DNA of 64,000 nt, taken from NCBI RefSeq assembly GCF_030272615.1, contig NC_081411.1:216950154-217014153 (forward strand), given 5' to 3'. Under the pieces are notes generated by a model that saw only the letters and a program-made list of their open reading frames with translations, was not told the origin of the DNA and searched no databases. The translations under genes and the position numbers were made by a program. This document shows positions 1 to 11,665 of the stretch, piece by piece; position 1 is the first letter of the stretch; each line of letters begins with the position of its first letter. This stretch comes from Cryptomeria japonica. Its lineage: Eukaryota > Streptophyta > Pinopsida > Cupressales > Cupressaceae.

Positions 1-531
1 CCAAATTAATCAGCAAAGGTATGAAGGGACTACATTCTCTAAAGGTTAAATCATAACAGTTCCTATTCTATTATGTACTAAATTCAAAATCTGCATAGTT
101 AAGATGCATTAGCAAGTTTAAAATTCTATCAAAAAGTACTTTATAGAAAACCTGTCAAGTCAGTAAACAAGGAAATTTGGTTACTCGGTTAAAATGAAAG
201 AAAAGAGAGTAAATCGATTAAAGGTAAACCGAGTGCATTTAATGTTTTGACCTAACCTGCACGGAGCCCGATAAGGTATTTTGTGTACTTAAAGGTATTT
301 TCGCGGTCATTTTCATTCACCAAGTTTTCAAAGAGAGCAGAGTAGAGCGAATCAAGGCGATCAAACTTCATTCAAAGCGAATCCAAGGTATTTACATCAA
401 ATCTCATCGCATTGTCAAGCTGGTTTTCTGATCTTGTCAAATTGCTATTATCTACCGAGTGTGAATCGTCTGTCGTTTGTAAACCATCAAACCCTAAGGA
501 TAGTTTGCCAAGTTTTATCTGAAATTTACAA
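1..531 (+). other. Internal non-coding stretch of Sirevirus-like element A
   Basis: No coding frame is visible. The stretch lies upstream of the long interrupted frame at 532-3915 and shares the frequent word ACCGAG with the rest of the element. No LTR end or primer-binding site is seen, so the left LTR, and possibly gag-pol, lie before the window. It may be the spacer between pol and a 3' accessory ORF, or a leader. Confidence 0.45.
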
Positions 532-3500
532 ATGGCACCCAAGATCCAAGATCCTATAGTTGTCAAGAATGTGGAGAAGCCCTCACTGAAATACACTTTG
601 ACTCCTAAAGTCACCTCTGAAACGGATGATAAAACTGCCTTTTCACTCATCCCGGATCGAGTCTTGTTAGTCGAAGATGTTAGATTCTTCACCAAATGCT
701 GTGTTGAATAACTCGGTCATGTTGAGATTAGTGACACATATGATGAGCTATGTACCGATGGCAAAATGGATAGCAAGTTCGAGCATATCAAAATCAAGGG
801 ATTAACTGAAGCCCTAGCCTATCCCCGTGTGTTCAAACCCCAGTGGGTTAAGTTTGTTTTAAGCAGAGTTCATGATGATTTTATGTGGCTAGAAGAGCAA
901 CCATTCAAAATCACTAAGGAAATCATTCATGTGATCACTGGATATCCTATCTATGATCATGCACGAGCACAGAAAATGATATCACAGAAGGAGTTAATCA
1001 GTTTAACTGGAGTAGAATCTGATTACTGAGGACTGAAACTGAATAATGTCACTGATGCAGAACTTAAATTTACAATTAGAGTAATTGGTTACTGTTTCTT
1101 CCAATCAGCAAGGGAAAACAGTGTACCCTATGCAGCAGTTGACTTAGCCTACAAAATAGTGAAAAAGGGAATGAAAGTAGATTTATGTGAAGTGTTATTG
1201 AAAAACTTGTTTGAGAACCTGAACACAATAAGGAAGTTGAAAAAGAACAACTCGGCAAATACACTGAAGTTTGGTTCACTTCTTGTATGCATGTTTTTCT
1301 ACTTTGAGAAGTTCTTGCCCTTAGTCGGTAAAGTAGTTTGGGAGCTACACCAACCTATCACCCATCAAATTAATGACTTTATCAAGAAATTGGGAGATAA
1401 TTTTAATGATATCATGGATGACTACTTCAGAAAATTTCAAGAAAAGATGCACAACAGGTACCAGATTCCACCACAGCTGGTAGAGAAATATAAGGATGAT
1501 ATACGTTTTGAGGTAGACACCGATTACCGCTATGTGAATGCTGTAGAACCTAGGACTCAATCTTTGCCACCAATGGGTTACGAGATTGACTATGATATCA
1601 CACAACAACAAATTGATGCATATCTTACACTGCCAAGGCATGCTACTGAACTAAGATATGGAACTTATGAAGAAGTTAAGGAAAAGGTGAAAATGAGCAT
1701 TGTAGTACCTATAGCTACAAGAAAGGCTACAAAGATGATAAAGGTTTTATCTAAGAAATTCGGAGAAGAATCCTCCTCTAGACCTGTCAAAGGCACTCTT
1801 GCCATTACCGAAGAGGAATCTGAAGCTCAAGAGGCAGCAATAACATTGAGTATCGAGTTGCCTAAGGGAAAATTTTTGAAAAGAAAGAAACTGGACACTA
1901 CAAAGGCCCTACCGACTCCACCAAAAAAGACACCCAACACTAGAGCATTAGCTACATCACCGAGTAAGAAACAAAAGAGTGTTACTATTCCTAAGGTAAC
2001 CAAAACCTACAAGAAATCTACTCGGAGACTCATTTTGGCAAAAGAGTCTAGTGATATAGAATCAGAAGATGCCAACAAATTCCAGATTGTAAAAAGCAAG
2101 AAGGTAAATATTCATAGTGTTGAAAACTTTTGTGCCAATCTTAAAGAATATGGTGGATTTGCAGGATTTAGATATGTCAAGTATGAGACTAGGAATAATG
2201 ATGAGAAGTGACAAATTGAAGAAACTGTCATTTGTACACTTCTAAAGTTTCGGCTAGCTCCATTAGAACTAGTAAAGTCACTTTTGAGTGAATTGTACTT
2301 ACATATTGATAACAGGTGGAAATATGCAATGGACTCAGAGAAACAAATTAGAGAAAGAAGTCTAGTCAATCTATTTCCTAATATGTCTGTAGCTGAAATA
2401 AAGGAGCATTTGACAACCTACAATTCTAAATTTCTTGTCAAACAGAGAGCCTTAAAATTGATGAATGGGCTATATATTGATGTAGAAAATGAGACAAAAG
2501 CCAAATGGCAAGAAATCTTCAAACTAAAAGATGTCGGTGAACAATCTCAGGTTGAAATTGTTGATGTCACCGAGCAAGATCCTGATGTCACCGAGCAAGG
2601 TCCTGATGCTACCAAGCAAGACCCGGCTTACACTATTCAAATTGATGAAGATGTCATGGATGCAGAAGCACCGGAGCAGGAAATGATAGAAGGCACTACC
2701 TATGCAAAACTTGTATCTAGTGAATCTGTGATAGTACAAGTTTAGCCTTATTCGCCGGTCAAGCCACCTGTCTCTACCAAAGCTCCTAAAGATACAACAC
2801 AAGGCACCGAAGGTCACAAGTCTGAAGCAACAGAAGGTACAACTAAAGATCAGACCTCTCAAGCACCGTCAAGCACTGAAAATGTTACAACTGAGACCCC
2901 CAGTACCGAGACACCCAAGGACACCACAATAGCTACAAGAACTGACCAAAGTGTTGCCTCTACCGAGCAACCTACCGAGGGTCAGCAAGCCTCACAAGCA
3001 ATTGTCTTGGTACAACCAACCAAAGGTAAAGAGAAGAAAGTGAAAAAGCATAGTTTTAAAGTTGATTTAACTAAACCGATAGTGTTGCCCAATGTGGATA
3101 TCTCAAAATTAAAGGGGCAAGAACTTATTGATTTCGGTGAACTATGCAAAGCAAAGGCCGAACAAGAAAAACAAATGGCCATTCAAAAGAAGAATAAAGT
3201 ACTACAGAAGGTGAAAACATTGCTAACAGAAATGTTACCATCAGCTACAGTGTCAACCAATGCAGCCATCCACATTCAACTGGATGAACTCCTTAATCAA
3301 ATAGAAACATCTGGAGTTGATGCATCTGAGTACTTGAGCAAGCTAAAAGATAAAGAGTTTACTGCAAAAATGATAGAAGAGGTACAAAAAGCTCTAGCTA
3401 TAGGAAAAGTCAAGCTTGTCAAATTCATTGCTGAGTTGTCCCCTCAACTCAAGCATATTTTTTATTTATTTCAGAAACTTTGTACAGTTTCCTTATGTAT

Positions 3501-3915
3501 TAAAGATCTCAAGAATAAAACTGATGCAATTGAGAAAGAGATCACTGATCTCTCAACTAAGTTGACCACAGAGCCAAATTCAGTTCATAATTGTTATACG
3601 GAGCTTCAACGGCTCATGGCTCAACAGTTAGAACTCAGAAATGAAGAGCATAAGATTAGGATGGATATAATGACCCTCCAAACATTATTCCTTCCTCATC
3701 TTTCATCAGTTCAAGAATAGATTAACCGAGCTACACACCTATCTACTACACAAGAGGGAAGCACTCTTGATGGCTTAATATCACTATTGGCTGATATTCA
3801 AGCACAAAATTCTTTAATGGAAAGTGTAAAGGATGCACTCTCAGTCGCACTCACCGATGCCCGGAAGAAGTATAAATATATTTTTGATCAGTTACCGCCC
3901 CGGGATGGAAATTAA
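532..3915 (+). pseudogene. Long accessory ORF of element A (env-like position), five in-frame stops
   Basis: A single frame runs from the ATG at 532 to the TAA at 3913-3915 (about 1,127 codons). It is broken only by in-frame stops: TAA 709, TGA 1027, TGA 2209, TAG 2743 and TAG 3718; I found no frameshift. The N-terminal third has a Trp-rich motif (FMWLEEQPF, codons near 890) and ITGYPIYDHA. The middle is Lys-rich. Codons at about 2550-3000 form a Thr/Pro/Glu-rich linker with repeated VTEQ-like units. The last ~300 codons are Leu/Lys/Glu-rich and likely coiled coil. No reverse transcriptase, integrase or zinc knuckle is present. Its place just upstream of polypurine tracts and an LTR matches the 3' extra (env-like) ORF of Sireviruses, but I do not recognise the family with certainty. 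All five stops can come from CAA, CGA or CAG by one C-to-T change. Confidence 0.6.
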
Positions 3916-4262
3916 GTTTTTAATGTTTGTCAAAAAAGGGGAGTAATACTACATAAGGGGAGTAATATACTATATTTAGGGAGTGATACAGTTTTGATAA
4001 TACAGTTTTGAGTATTGTATACAAGGGGAATATACCAAGCAAAGTATATAGAGTATGCAGAGCAAGCAGAGAGCACACAAGCACAAAACCGAGCATGCAA
4101 AATTAGAGTTATGTACAGTATAATGATAAGGGGAGTATATCTTATTATACTATTTCATTGACTATTGTATATATTGTCATTTTGCAAAGTATATAGATTT
4201 TTGAGTTATGCCTTTGAAAGTAGTTTTTGTCAAACATCTCAACTAATGTCAAAAGGGGAGAT
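3916..4262 (+). repeat. Multiplied polypurine-tract motifs before the LTR
   Basis: The motif AAGGGGAGTA and close variants occur at about 3937, 3955, 3976 (weaker), 4023 and 4128. The last copy, AAAAGGGGAGAT at 4253-4262, abuts the LTR and is the working polypurine tract by position. Multiple polypurine-tract copies near the 3' LTR are a known trait of Sireviruses. No ORF. Confidence 0.6.
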
Positions 4263-5423
4263 TGTTACTACTTATCAAGTTGCCATTAGTTTTATATTCA
4301 AAGTCATACTATACATTCTAGTTGGTTAGTACTACCGAATCATACAGTCGGTATACACACAGAGAAGTCGGTATGCACAGTCTAGTCAGTTACAAAAGAA
4401 AGCAGTTACATAACATAGTATACACCGAGCTATCTACCGAGTATCTTTTTGAGACTACCGAGCAGTAAAGATGACACACCGAGTTGATATTCACTGAGTG
4501 AAACGTGTTACCAGATACATTGAACCTAGACATGCATATGAAAACGTGTTACAAGATTGAGGCACATCTAACCGTTATTGCATTGGAAATTGCACCAAAA
4601 GATTGTGTATGATTACAAGGACAATCTAACCAATGAAATATTTTGTTTAGTTATTCATTCGATAAATCTTGTTTGTAAGATCGAAGCAATGAATTGGATC
4701 ATCATTTTAAGAGATCTATTTATATAGCATGAGTTAAGAGCAAGGTGTGTGCATGTATGAATGTAGGAAGACTGTTACAGAGACACAGAGGTCACCGAGA
4801 AGGTTTTCAGAGAACAGTCGAAGAACAGAGTAAACAGAAGGGTTTACCGAGTTACTATATGGGTTACCGAGGTATGCTATAAGCAAGGTAATCTTATTCA
4901 GAGCACATAGAATCTGCTATAACATTTCAGATGTAAAGTTGCAGATATTTGTAATGATTTTATTGTAATATTGTGAAGTTGAAAGAGAAACCTTTAATAG
5001 GGTAAAAGACTCTAACCAAGTCTATAAATTGTAAAGCCTCTAACCAGGTGCAGCATTCAGAATAAATGTTGTAAAATCCTTTAGCAAGGTAGGTCTAACA
5101 GATCTTGATACTCCTAACAGAGTAAGCTATCAAAAATAGATAAATGTAGCTCTAACCGAGCATTCTTTATTATTGCAGTAGTGAAGTTGTGGGTGCCATC
5201 CCCATCGTAGTTTTTCTCTCTAACCAAGAGTTTCTGCGTAACCAAAATATATGTGTTATGGAGTGAATCATGTATGATTGTTACCTATTTGTTTTAACTT
5301 TATTTTATGTTACTGCACTATTCGGTTTATGCATAACAGTAAAGTTATTATTCAAGAAAAGTTTTGAAGTACTAATTCACCCCTCTCCTCTCAGTACATT
5401 AGCTTTCCATATTGGGCCTAACA
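4263..5423 (+). repeat. Right (3') LTR of element A
   Basis: The LTR starts TGTTA right after the polypurine tract and ends TAACA at 5423, so the ends are perfect 5-bp inverted repeats; length is 1,161 bp. Near the end (5385-5398) is the C/T-rich CCCCTCTCCTCTCAG stretch typical of plant Copia LTR ends. Degenerate CTAACC(A/G)(A/G)GT words are scattered over 5010-5240, as in the Copia LTR at 40169. The partner LTR is outside the window, so this could also be a truncated copy. Confidence 0.7.
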
Positions 5424-8400
5424 TAAACGTTATCCCACTTCTGGGATGAACCATATATATAAGTCTTGAAGCGTAAAAATAATTATTTTTTTTTAAATGA
5501 AGGTTCTTCATGTCTAAAGGTACAAGGTTTGTCATGTGTAAATAGGTTCCAAATTTGAAGGGGTGTTCAATTAGAGATTATTTTATTTTTAAATCTTTTA
5601 TGCCAAAATATACTCAGGAAATTTCCTTGACCAAAGGTATGTTTGAATAAAGGACCCTTGATCAAAGGTCCCTTACATAATTGTCTTTAAGTGAACCTTC
5701 AATTTCTACATACTTGGTTCTTGATTAAAATGTTTATTTTGAATCAAGGTTTAGGCAATTAAATGAGGTCACTACAAACCAAAATTTTGTATGAGGTGCC
5801 ACAAGGGTAGTAGGTGATAATAGGTCTTCTAGCCCATGCCTCACATAACAAAAGGTCATGACATTTTTTAAGAGTATGAGCCTTAAAAAAATAGAATTTT
5901 TAGCTTTTTTAATACAATTTTCTTAGACCTAAAAGTATTTGTCAAAAAGACCATAATTTTTAAACAAACTAAAATTTAAAAGATGTAGATACAATTAATT
6001 TTTTAAAAACAATTGGAAGTTAAATCAAACATTTAGTTGTCATCCTCTAGAATCAATAATTTTATAGGACTAATTCTTAGGTTTTGTTGTCTTTCAAATG
6101 CAATGGTAGAATTTGTTTTACATTGGGGCACACTAAATGTCAATATATCTATTGGATCTTTAATTTGAAATCTATGTTTCTTAGAGAATATGAACTAGCT
6201 ACAAACACCAACCTCACTTTGATACCATACATACGATTTAATGGTTTTGAACATGATCTTAGGTTCATATGATTATAGAATATTACTTAAGATAAATGTA
6301 AATGACAAATAATATTTAAAAAAAAGATATCAACTAAAATCCAATATTGAGAAAATAAAAAGATAGTTGAATTCATTAAATGATTCATGGGAATGAAGTG
6401 CAATATTTAGACTATAATAAATCTAAATTAGAATAGAAAGTTTAACAAAGGAATGGATTTAGCCACAAGTGAAGAATTGGTTGACTCAACATATAAAACA
6501 GTCAAATTAAGTGAACTTAAATTCAAGATCAAATGAGCCCAATTTGATGTAAAGTGATCATTATTATGAAATATATACAAAAAAATAAAACTATTTTACA
6601 TAAATAAACTTAATATAAAATGTATAATTAAATATTAAACCATGTAATGCCCTGCTAATGAACCCTAGAGGATAAGAGAAAACTATACAAGAAATGCATG
6701 GAAATATTTTTTTTAAAGTAATTAAGTGTCATCATGCATTACATAAACAAGTATAATAGTCAACCTCAAAATATGGTCAACCAATCATTAACCAACCATG
6801 AACATGTAGAAGTATAAACACTTGGAACTCCATCCAAGATAGCTTAAGTCACCTCTAAGGGTTCCCTGATGTTGCTACCTTAGCAACACACCCAAGGTTG
6901 GATCAATATCTCACGACCCACTAGGAGATGACTAAATCAACCTCTAACACTAAACCCTACACATCTATGTTCATCTTGAAAAACCAATTGAAATGTTCCT
7001 ATCATAACATCATGATACATCAAGAATAGAGAAGCATATGAGATGACACCTAGTGCTCCTTTCCAACACTGGTTCACATAAAGAAATGCCAATATCAGTT
7101 CAATAAATACATGATCAATGATACATCACATGCTACATTATACAAATGATTGCATCTTGCAAGATGGATAAGAGAATGAGAAGAATCCAGTACTGACGAA
7201 GGAGGTAAAATCCATCAATCCAATCACGAACCAAGTCATCTGATCCCCAATGGTGGTTGGCAATGCCACCCAACCATGTAATACCCTCAGGTCCACCCCA
7301 CCATGCTCTCAAATACACAATAAAGAGAAATTGGTTTACATAAGAGCTAAACATGGAGTAAATGCTCATCATAACATAAAACCCAGCAAGTCATAGCCAC
7401 ATTAAGATGATAATGTCATCAATTCATCACTCACATCAAAGAGAAACAATCAAGTAAGAGAGGGATTGCTCAAGTGTCAATAAGTAAAACACAAAAATAT
7501 CAAGGAAGCATCCTCCATCAACAACAATAGGGACAAGGAGGCACCCACAAGAGCAACACCAAATTTTCCATATGAAAAATATCACAACAAGTTAACCAAA
7601 AGATCAAGCAACAACAAATCCATAGGGTGCCACTCAACTAATAGGACCTAGATACTAGAGCACTAAGTGTAGGGAGTATCATCATTTGTTCTCAAAGAGA
7701 ATGTAACCACATGAAACCAAGTAGTCCTCTCATATGGACAAGGAGACTCGATCATGCCAGATCAATACCCCATGGATAGTCAAGCCTTCCCACTACATCC
7801 AAGTTAGCAACGTACTAGTTCTCAAGGCATGCAAGGGGACTTCAATTATATTTAATTAATTTTCTATCCCATCCCAAGTTTAAATTATGTTATCACTTGT
7901 CTTACTCTCACTCTCCATTGGGTTATCTTGGCAGCCACTTTGGGCCTCGACCCCTAACTCCCATGATCCACTCTAGTACCTACACCTAGGCTCATCCCAT
8001 TCAATCAAATGAGGAATCAAATAAAACACAATATAATAATTCACTTGCCATAACCCCAATAACGTCAAATATCTCTTTTACACAATGTCATATCTGTCAT
8101 TAACAAGGCATACTCAATTGATCATGCTACCAAGAGAACGTATCCACTTGATCCCATAATGAAATACAATCATATAAAATGATACAAGGCACCTATTTCA
8201 AGTTTACCATAAGTACTCAAGCATTAATAACATTTTTCAATATCAAGATCTATCAATTCATTACACCCAGGAAGGCATAGGTCAAGTATCAAAGCCAACT
8301 TCAATACAAATCAACATGCCAACAATAAATGAATCATCTCAAGCAAAGATACATATACCAGTCATCATAATTACATCACAAGAGGTCAAATTCTCAAAGA

Positions 8401-8640
8401 ATAACAAATCCATAACTCAAGGAGCAGCCTAAAGCCCTCCAAGTCATGAATTTAATCCCGGATTGATCGTAATCCATGAATACAAGTGAAAATGCTTTAT
8501 GGTATCATAAAGGAGCATACCTAGAAATCACAATTTATCTCACTCAATGCCAATGAGACCCAAAACTCAAAACAAATAGGAAGATCAATTCAAACGAAGC
8601 ATTGGAAAGGGCTAAAACACAAAATAATCCACTAATAGGC
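5424..8640. other. AT-rich stretch without a gene; weak LTR-like signals
   Basis: No convincing coding frame on either strand. The complement of 6217-6227 reads TGGTATCAAAG, which looks like an initiator-tRNA-Met primer site on the minus strand, but no LTR end abuts it. Position 6643 starts TGTAATGCCCTG and 7278 TGTAATACCCTC, words like the TGTAA ends of Del/Tekay-type LTRs. Probably eroded retroelement DNA; family not resolved. Confidence 0.35.
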
Positions 8641-8797
8641 AATTGTGTGAATCTAGGAGCAATTGCGTAACTCTTCTAGAAATTGTGTGATTATTTTAGC
8701 AATTGCATAAATCAATTAGCAATTGCCTAATCCAATCAGCAGTTGTATAACCCTAAGTGTAGATGCGTGAAACTGGAAGCAAATGTGTAATTAGCTC
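8641..8797. repeat. 20-bp phased array with AATTGYGTRA core
   Basis: Eight copies of a core close to AGC-AATTGYGTRA start at 8641, 8661, 8681, 8701, 8721, 8741, 8761 and 8781, exactly 20 bp apart. The remaining ~7 bp of each unit is not conserved. The last three copies are more diverged (AGTTG, AGATG, AAATG). No ORF is involved. Compare the arrays at 16054, 28688, 30241 and 36725. Confidence 0.8.
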
Positions 8798-8800
8798 CAA

Positions 8801-10876
8801 GTACTCAACTAGGGCATCAAGTTGACAAAAATGGGAGGATAAATTGAGGACCAAACCATTTTAGAACTACCTCATGACACCTTTAAAATATTAATACAAC
8901 TCCCATACAAGAATCCTGAAGATGATTGGGAAACATTTCCCCAAGAAAACCTCATATGAAACCCACATTTATCAAATTTGAATCACATATCATGCATACA
9001 CAACCAAATCAATTCATCTGAGGTTTGAAAACACTTATTGGACCATTAAAAATAATTTACAACTATTTTTAGATTCAAGAACAAGGAAACAAGGGAGATT
9101 TGAAGAGTCCGACCTCATTTGCCCCAAATTTGAAAAATGCAACGATCGCCCAACATACCCAACCAATTCACACACCCTTTGGACAACCTGACACCCTTCA
9201 GATTCCTACTCCAATGCAACTAATGACATCCAATTCCATTAACAAATGGATCCAATCTCCCCATTTCAAAATACAAAATGGAGAGTGTTTGAGAGAGAGC
9301 AAGAAAGAGAGGAAAATGACTAAGTGTTGACAGAAATGAACTCAAATATAATATATAAACTCATTTTTTGAGTGAGGAATATTATAATAATAAAAACTAA
9401 TTTAAAATCCAATTATCAAATAAACTCCAAAAAAAAAACCCAATCATAAACCACTCAAATCTCATTCAATGAAATACATATAAGACATATACCACATTAA
9501 AATATTAAATTACTATTAATGCATCTGATAAGATGATGACATATCTAAATTGATCGATTATGCACAAGTAGTCATTATAGGTTGACTCAATATGATGAAT
9601 GGGTTTCTAAGAGATACCAACTGTGGTAGTTGGGGCTCAAAACAATAAAATAATTAAAATAGTAAAATCAAGGGAATTATCCTAATCAAGGGGCACAGGT
9701 CTTGGCTCAAGGTATTTGGCCAATGTGCTATCTCCTGTTAAGCATTGTCGGCAATGTGGGCATACTCAACCATGTGGATCCAAGTGGATTCAATACCATG
9801 TACTTGTAGTCACTAAAATATTCACACACCAAGTGTACCTACTCATGCATATATATATAAATACTCAAATTAACTCAAATCATTGAAGGGGATTTTAGCA
9901 TCATATGCATTCTCATAAACTTGAATGATACAATATCATCCCTTTCACATATGATTCTCAAATAAACCTTATAATAATAATTTCATCTAATTAATTGTAC
10001 TAAACAACATCATAAATATTATTTCTCTGCATCACTGAGCATATAGATATTCCCCAAATAGGGGCAACATCGTAGCTTCGTTAATAACATGATATCTCAT
10101 CAAATCAAAATAACATAAAATATGATTCATTACTTTTGATCAACTAATTTAGTTACATTCTAATCATTACTCAAATCAACATTTCACATATGATAATACT
10201 AAATCATGAAGTGGGTCTGTATCAATCATCAAAATACATTAGGTCTAGATCATGCTAAAGCAACCACCTAATGAGTCTAGTACCTGAACCAATCATGCAA
10301 GGGTTCTCACAACTAGGCACAAGAAGGAAGCACACATCTCAATTCAATAACATAATCAAATCACCATGAGACAATCTGACACATTACTAGTCTAGAATGA
10401 TCACAAGACATATATCAAAACAAAACATAAGATAAACACTCAAAATCACATATTGCAATTATGATGAGTCCAAAGCAAGATCAAACACCATGAAATGATC
10501 CACATCCAAACTGCAAGAGATACGATCCATATGCACAAAGCCAAGTCCACAAAAGAAGAATGCAATGTGGAGAAGCAGACAAGAGGGTCGGTAGAAACCA
10601 ACACCCATAACCTAAATTTTAAAGTCATTTAACGATAAAAAATGATAAAATAAATATTATGTCCTTAGGTCGATGTGAAAGCTATTTCTAGAACAAGATA
10701 TCACAAAATAATAAACAAAAAGCCTTAACATCTAATAAAGGTTATAGCTACAAACCAACCAATTTTTCTCTACAACAAGAACATCTATACATTAAAAAGA
10801 CTAATAATGAAATAATATATAATTGTAGATATCAATTAAAGATAAGAAACCTAAAGAAATGTGTGGTTCATCCCGC
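8801..10876. other. AT-rich non-coding stretch
   Basis: No supported gene. On the minus strand, 9090-9360 reads as a TATATATT box followed by a CT-rich leader-like sequence, which would suit the promoter and R region of a reversed LTR, but neither LTR end can be fixed. The remainder is AT-rich without recognisable motifs. Confidence 0.3.
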
Positions 10877-10990
10877 AATGTGATGGGTTAAGTTGTGGCA
10901 TTGTTAATGGTGTCACTAAGATTTGAATCCACAATCCCCTAAGCGATGGTTGTGAACTGTTGTGGACTATTAATCTTCACATCTACTAAT
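10877..10990 (+). mobile_element. SINE-like tRNA-derived fragment
   Basis: GGGTTAAGTTGTGG (about 10883) resembles the A box, and GATTTGAATCC (about 10920) resembles the B box, of an RNA polymerase III promoter; the distance of about 35-40 bp is normal. The B box would match the consensus TTCGAATCC after one CG-to-TG change. No tRNA cloverleaf can be drawn, and flanking duplications and an A-tail are not clear. A tRNA-derived SINE relic is the best reading. Confidence 0.35.
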
Positions 10991-11473
10991 AATCCAAATA
11001 AAAAACCATCGTTAATTCCATATTTTTTTGATAAATAAATTATTTATAGTAAAAATTATTATAATTCTACATAGTTAGAAAGTCACACAATATTCATGGT
11101 AAATACTAACCTAAAAAAATAATTAACTAAACTAAGAATAAATCATGAATTTATTATAATTATTTAAATATAGAAAATGGAAATATGTACATAACAATTA
11201 GGAGGTTAATATAGATGTCTAAATTTCATTATGCTAATAATCTAGAATTAGATGTCTAAATTGAAAATGATAAACTTGGAATAGAAATCAGATGCACTTC
11301 CTAACTTTATGAGAATAATATAGAAAAACGAGGCCAAAGGCATATTATTATTGTCAATTGTGCACATTAAGATTGGTTCAATGTTATCCATCAAAACTAC
11401 TAAAGTTTAATTATGTAAAGATTGGGTATAATGTTAAATCAGTGCACTCTTTTTTGTAAAGTTTGTCCGTTTT

Positions 11474-11665
11474 ACTTTTGACTTTGGGGATTACAATGGT
11501 TGACATAATATTAAATAAAGTAATAATCATATTATTTCAAGAATAAAACATGTTCCAGATTATTCACATACTTTTGACTTTGGGATTACAATGGTTGACC
11601 TAATAATAAATATTAATATTTTTTATATTATTTCAAGAATAAAACATGTTCCAATTTATTCACAT
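11474..11665. repeat. Tandem duplication, 2 x 96 bp
   Basis: The segments 11474-11569 and 11570-11665 both begin ACTTTTGACTTTGGG and end CTTATTCACAT-like; both contain ATTTCAAGAATAAAACATG. They differ mainly in an AT-rich middle portion. A third copy starts (ACTTTTT) but is not continued. Confidence 0.75.

Noticed and set aside
6217-6227. Primer-binding site of a reversed element
   Set aside because: TGGTATCAAAG on the minus strand fits, but no LTR end adjoins and no gag is found; kept only as a weak signal.
9100-9330. 76-codon + ORF
   Set aside because: Composition fits LTR/leader DNA; no family, no promoter or start context, and the minus strand looks like a leader.
10877-10990. Functional tRNA gene
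   Set aside because: A and B boxes are present in degenerate form but no acceptor or anticodon stem can be paired.
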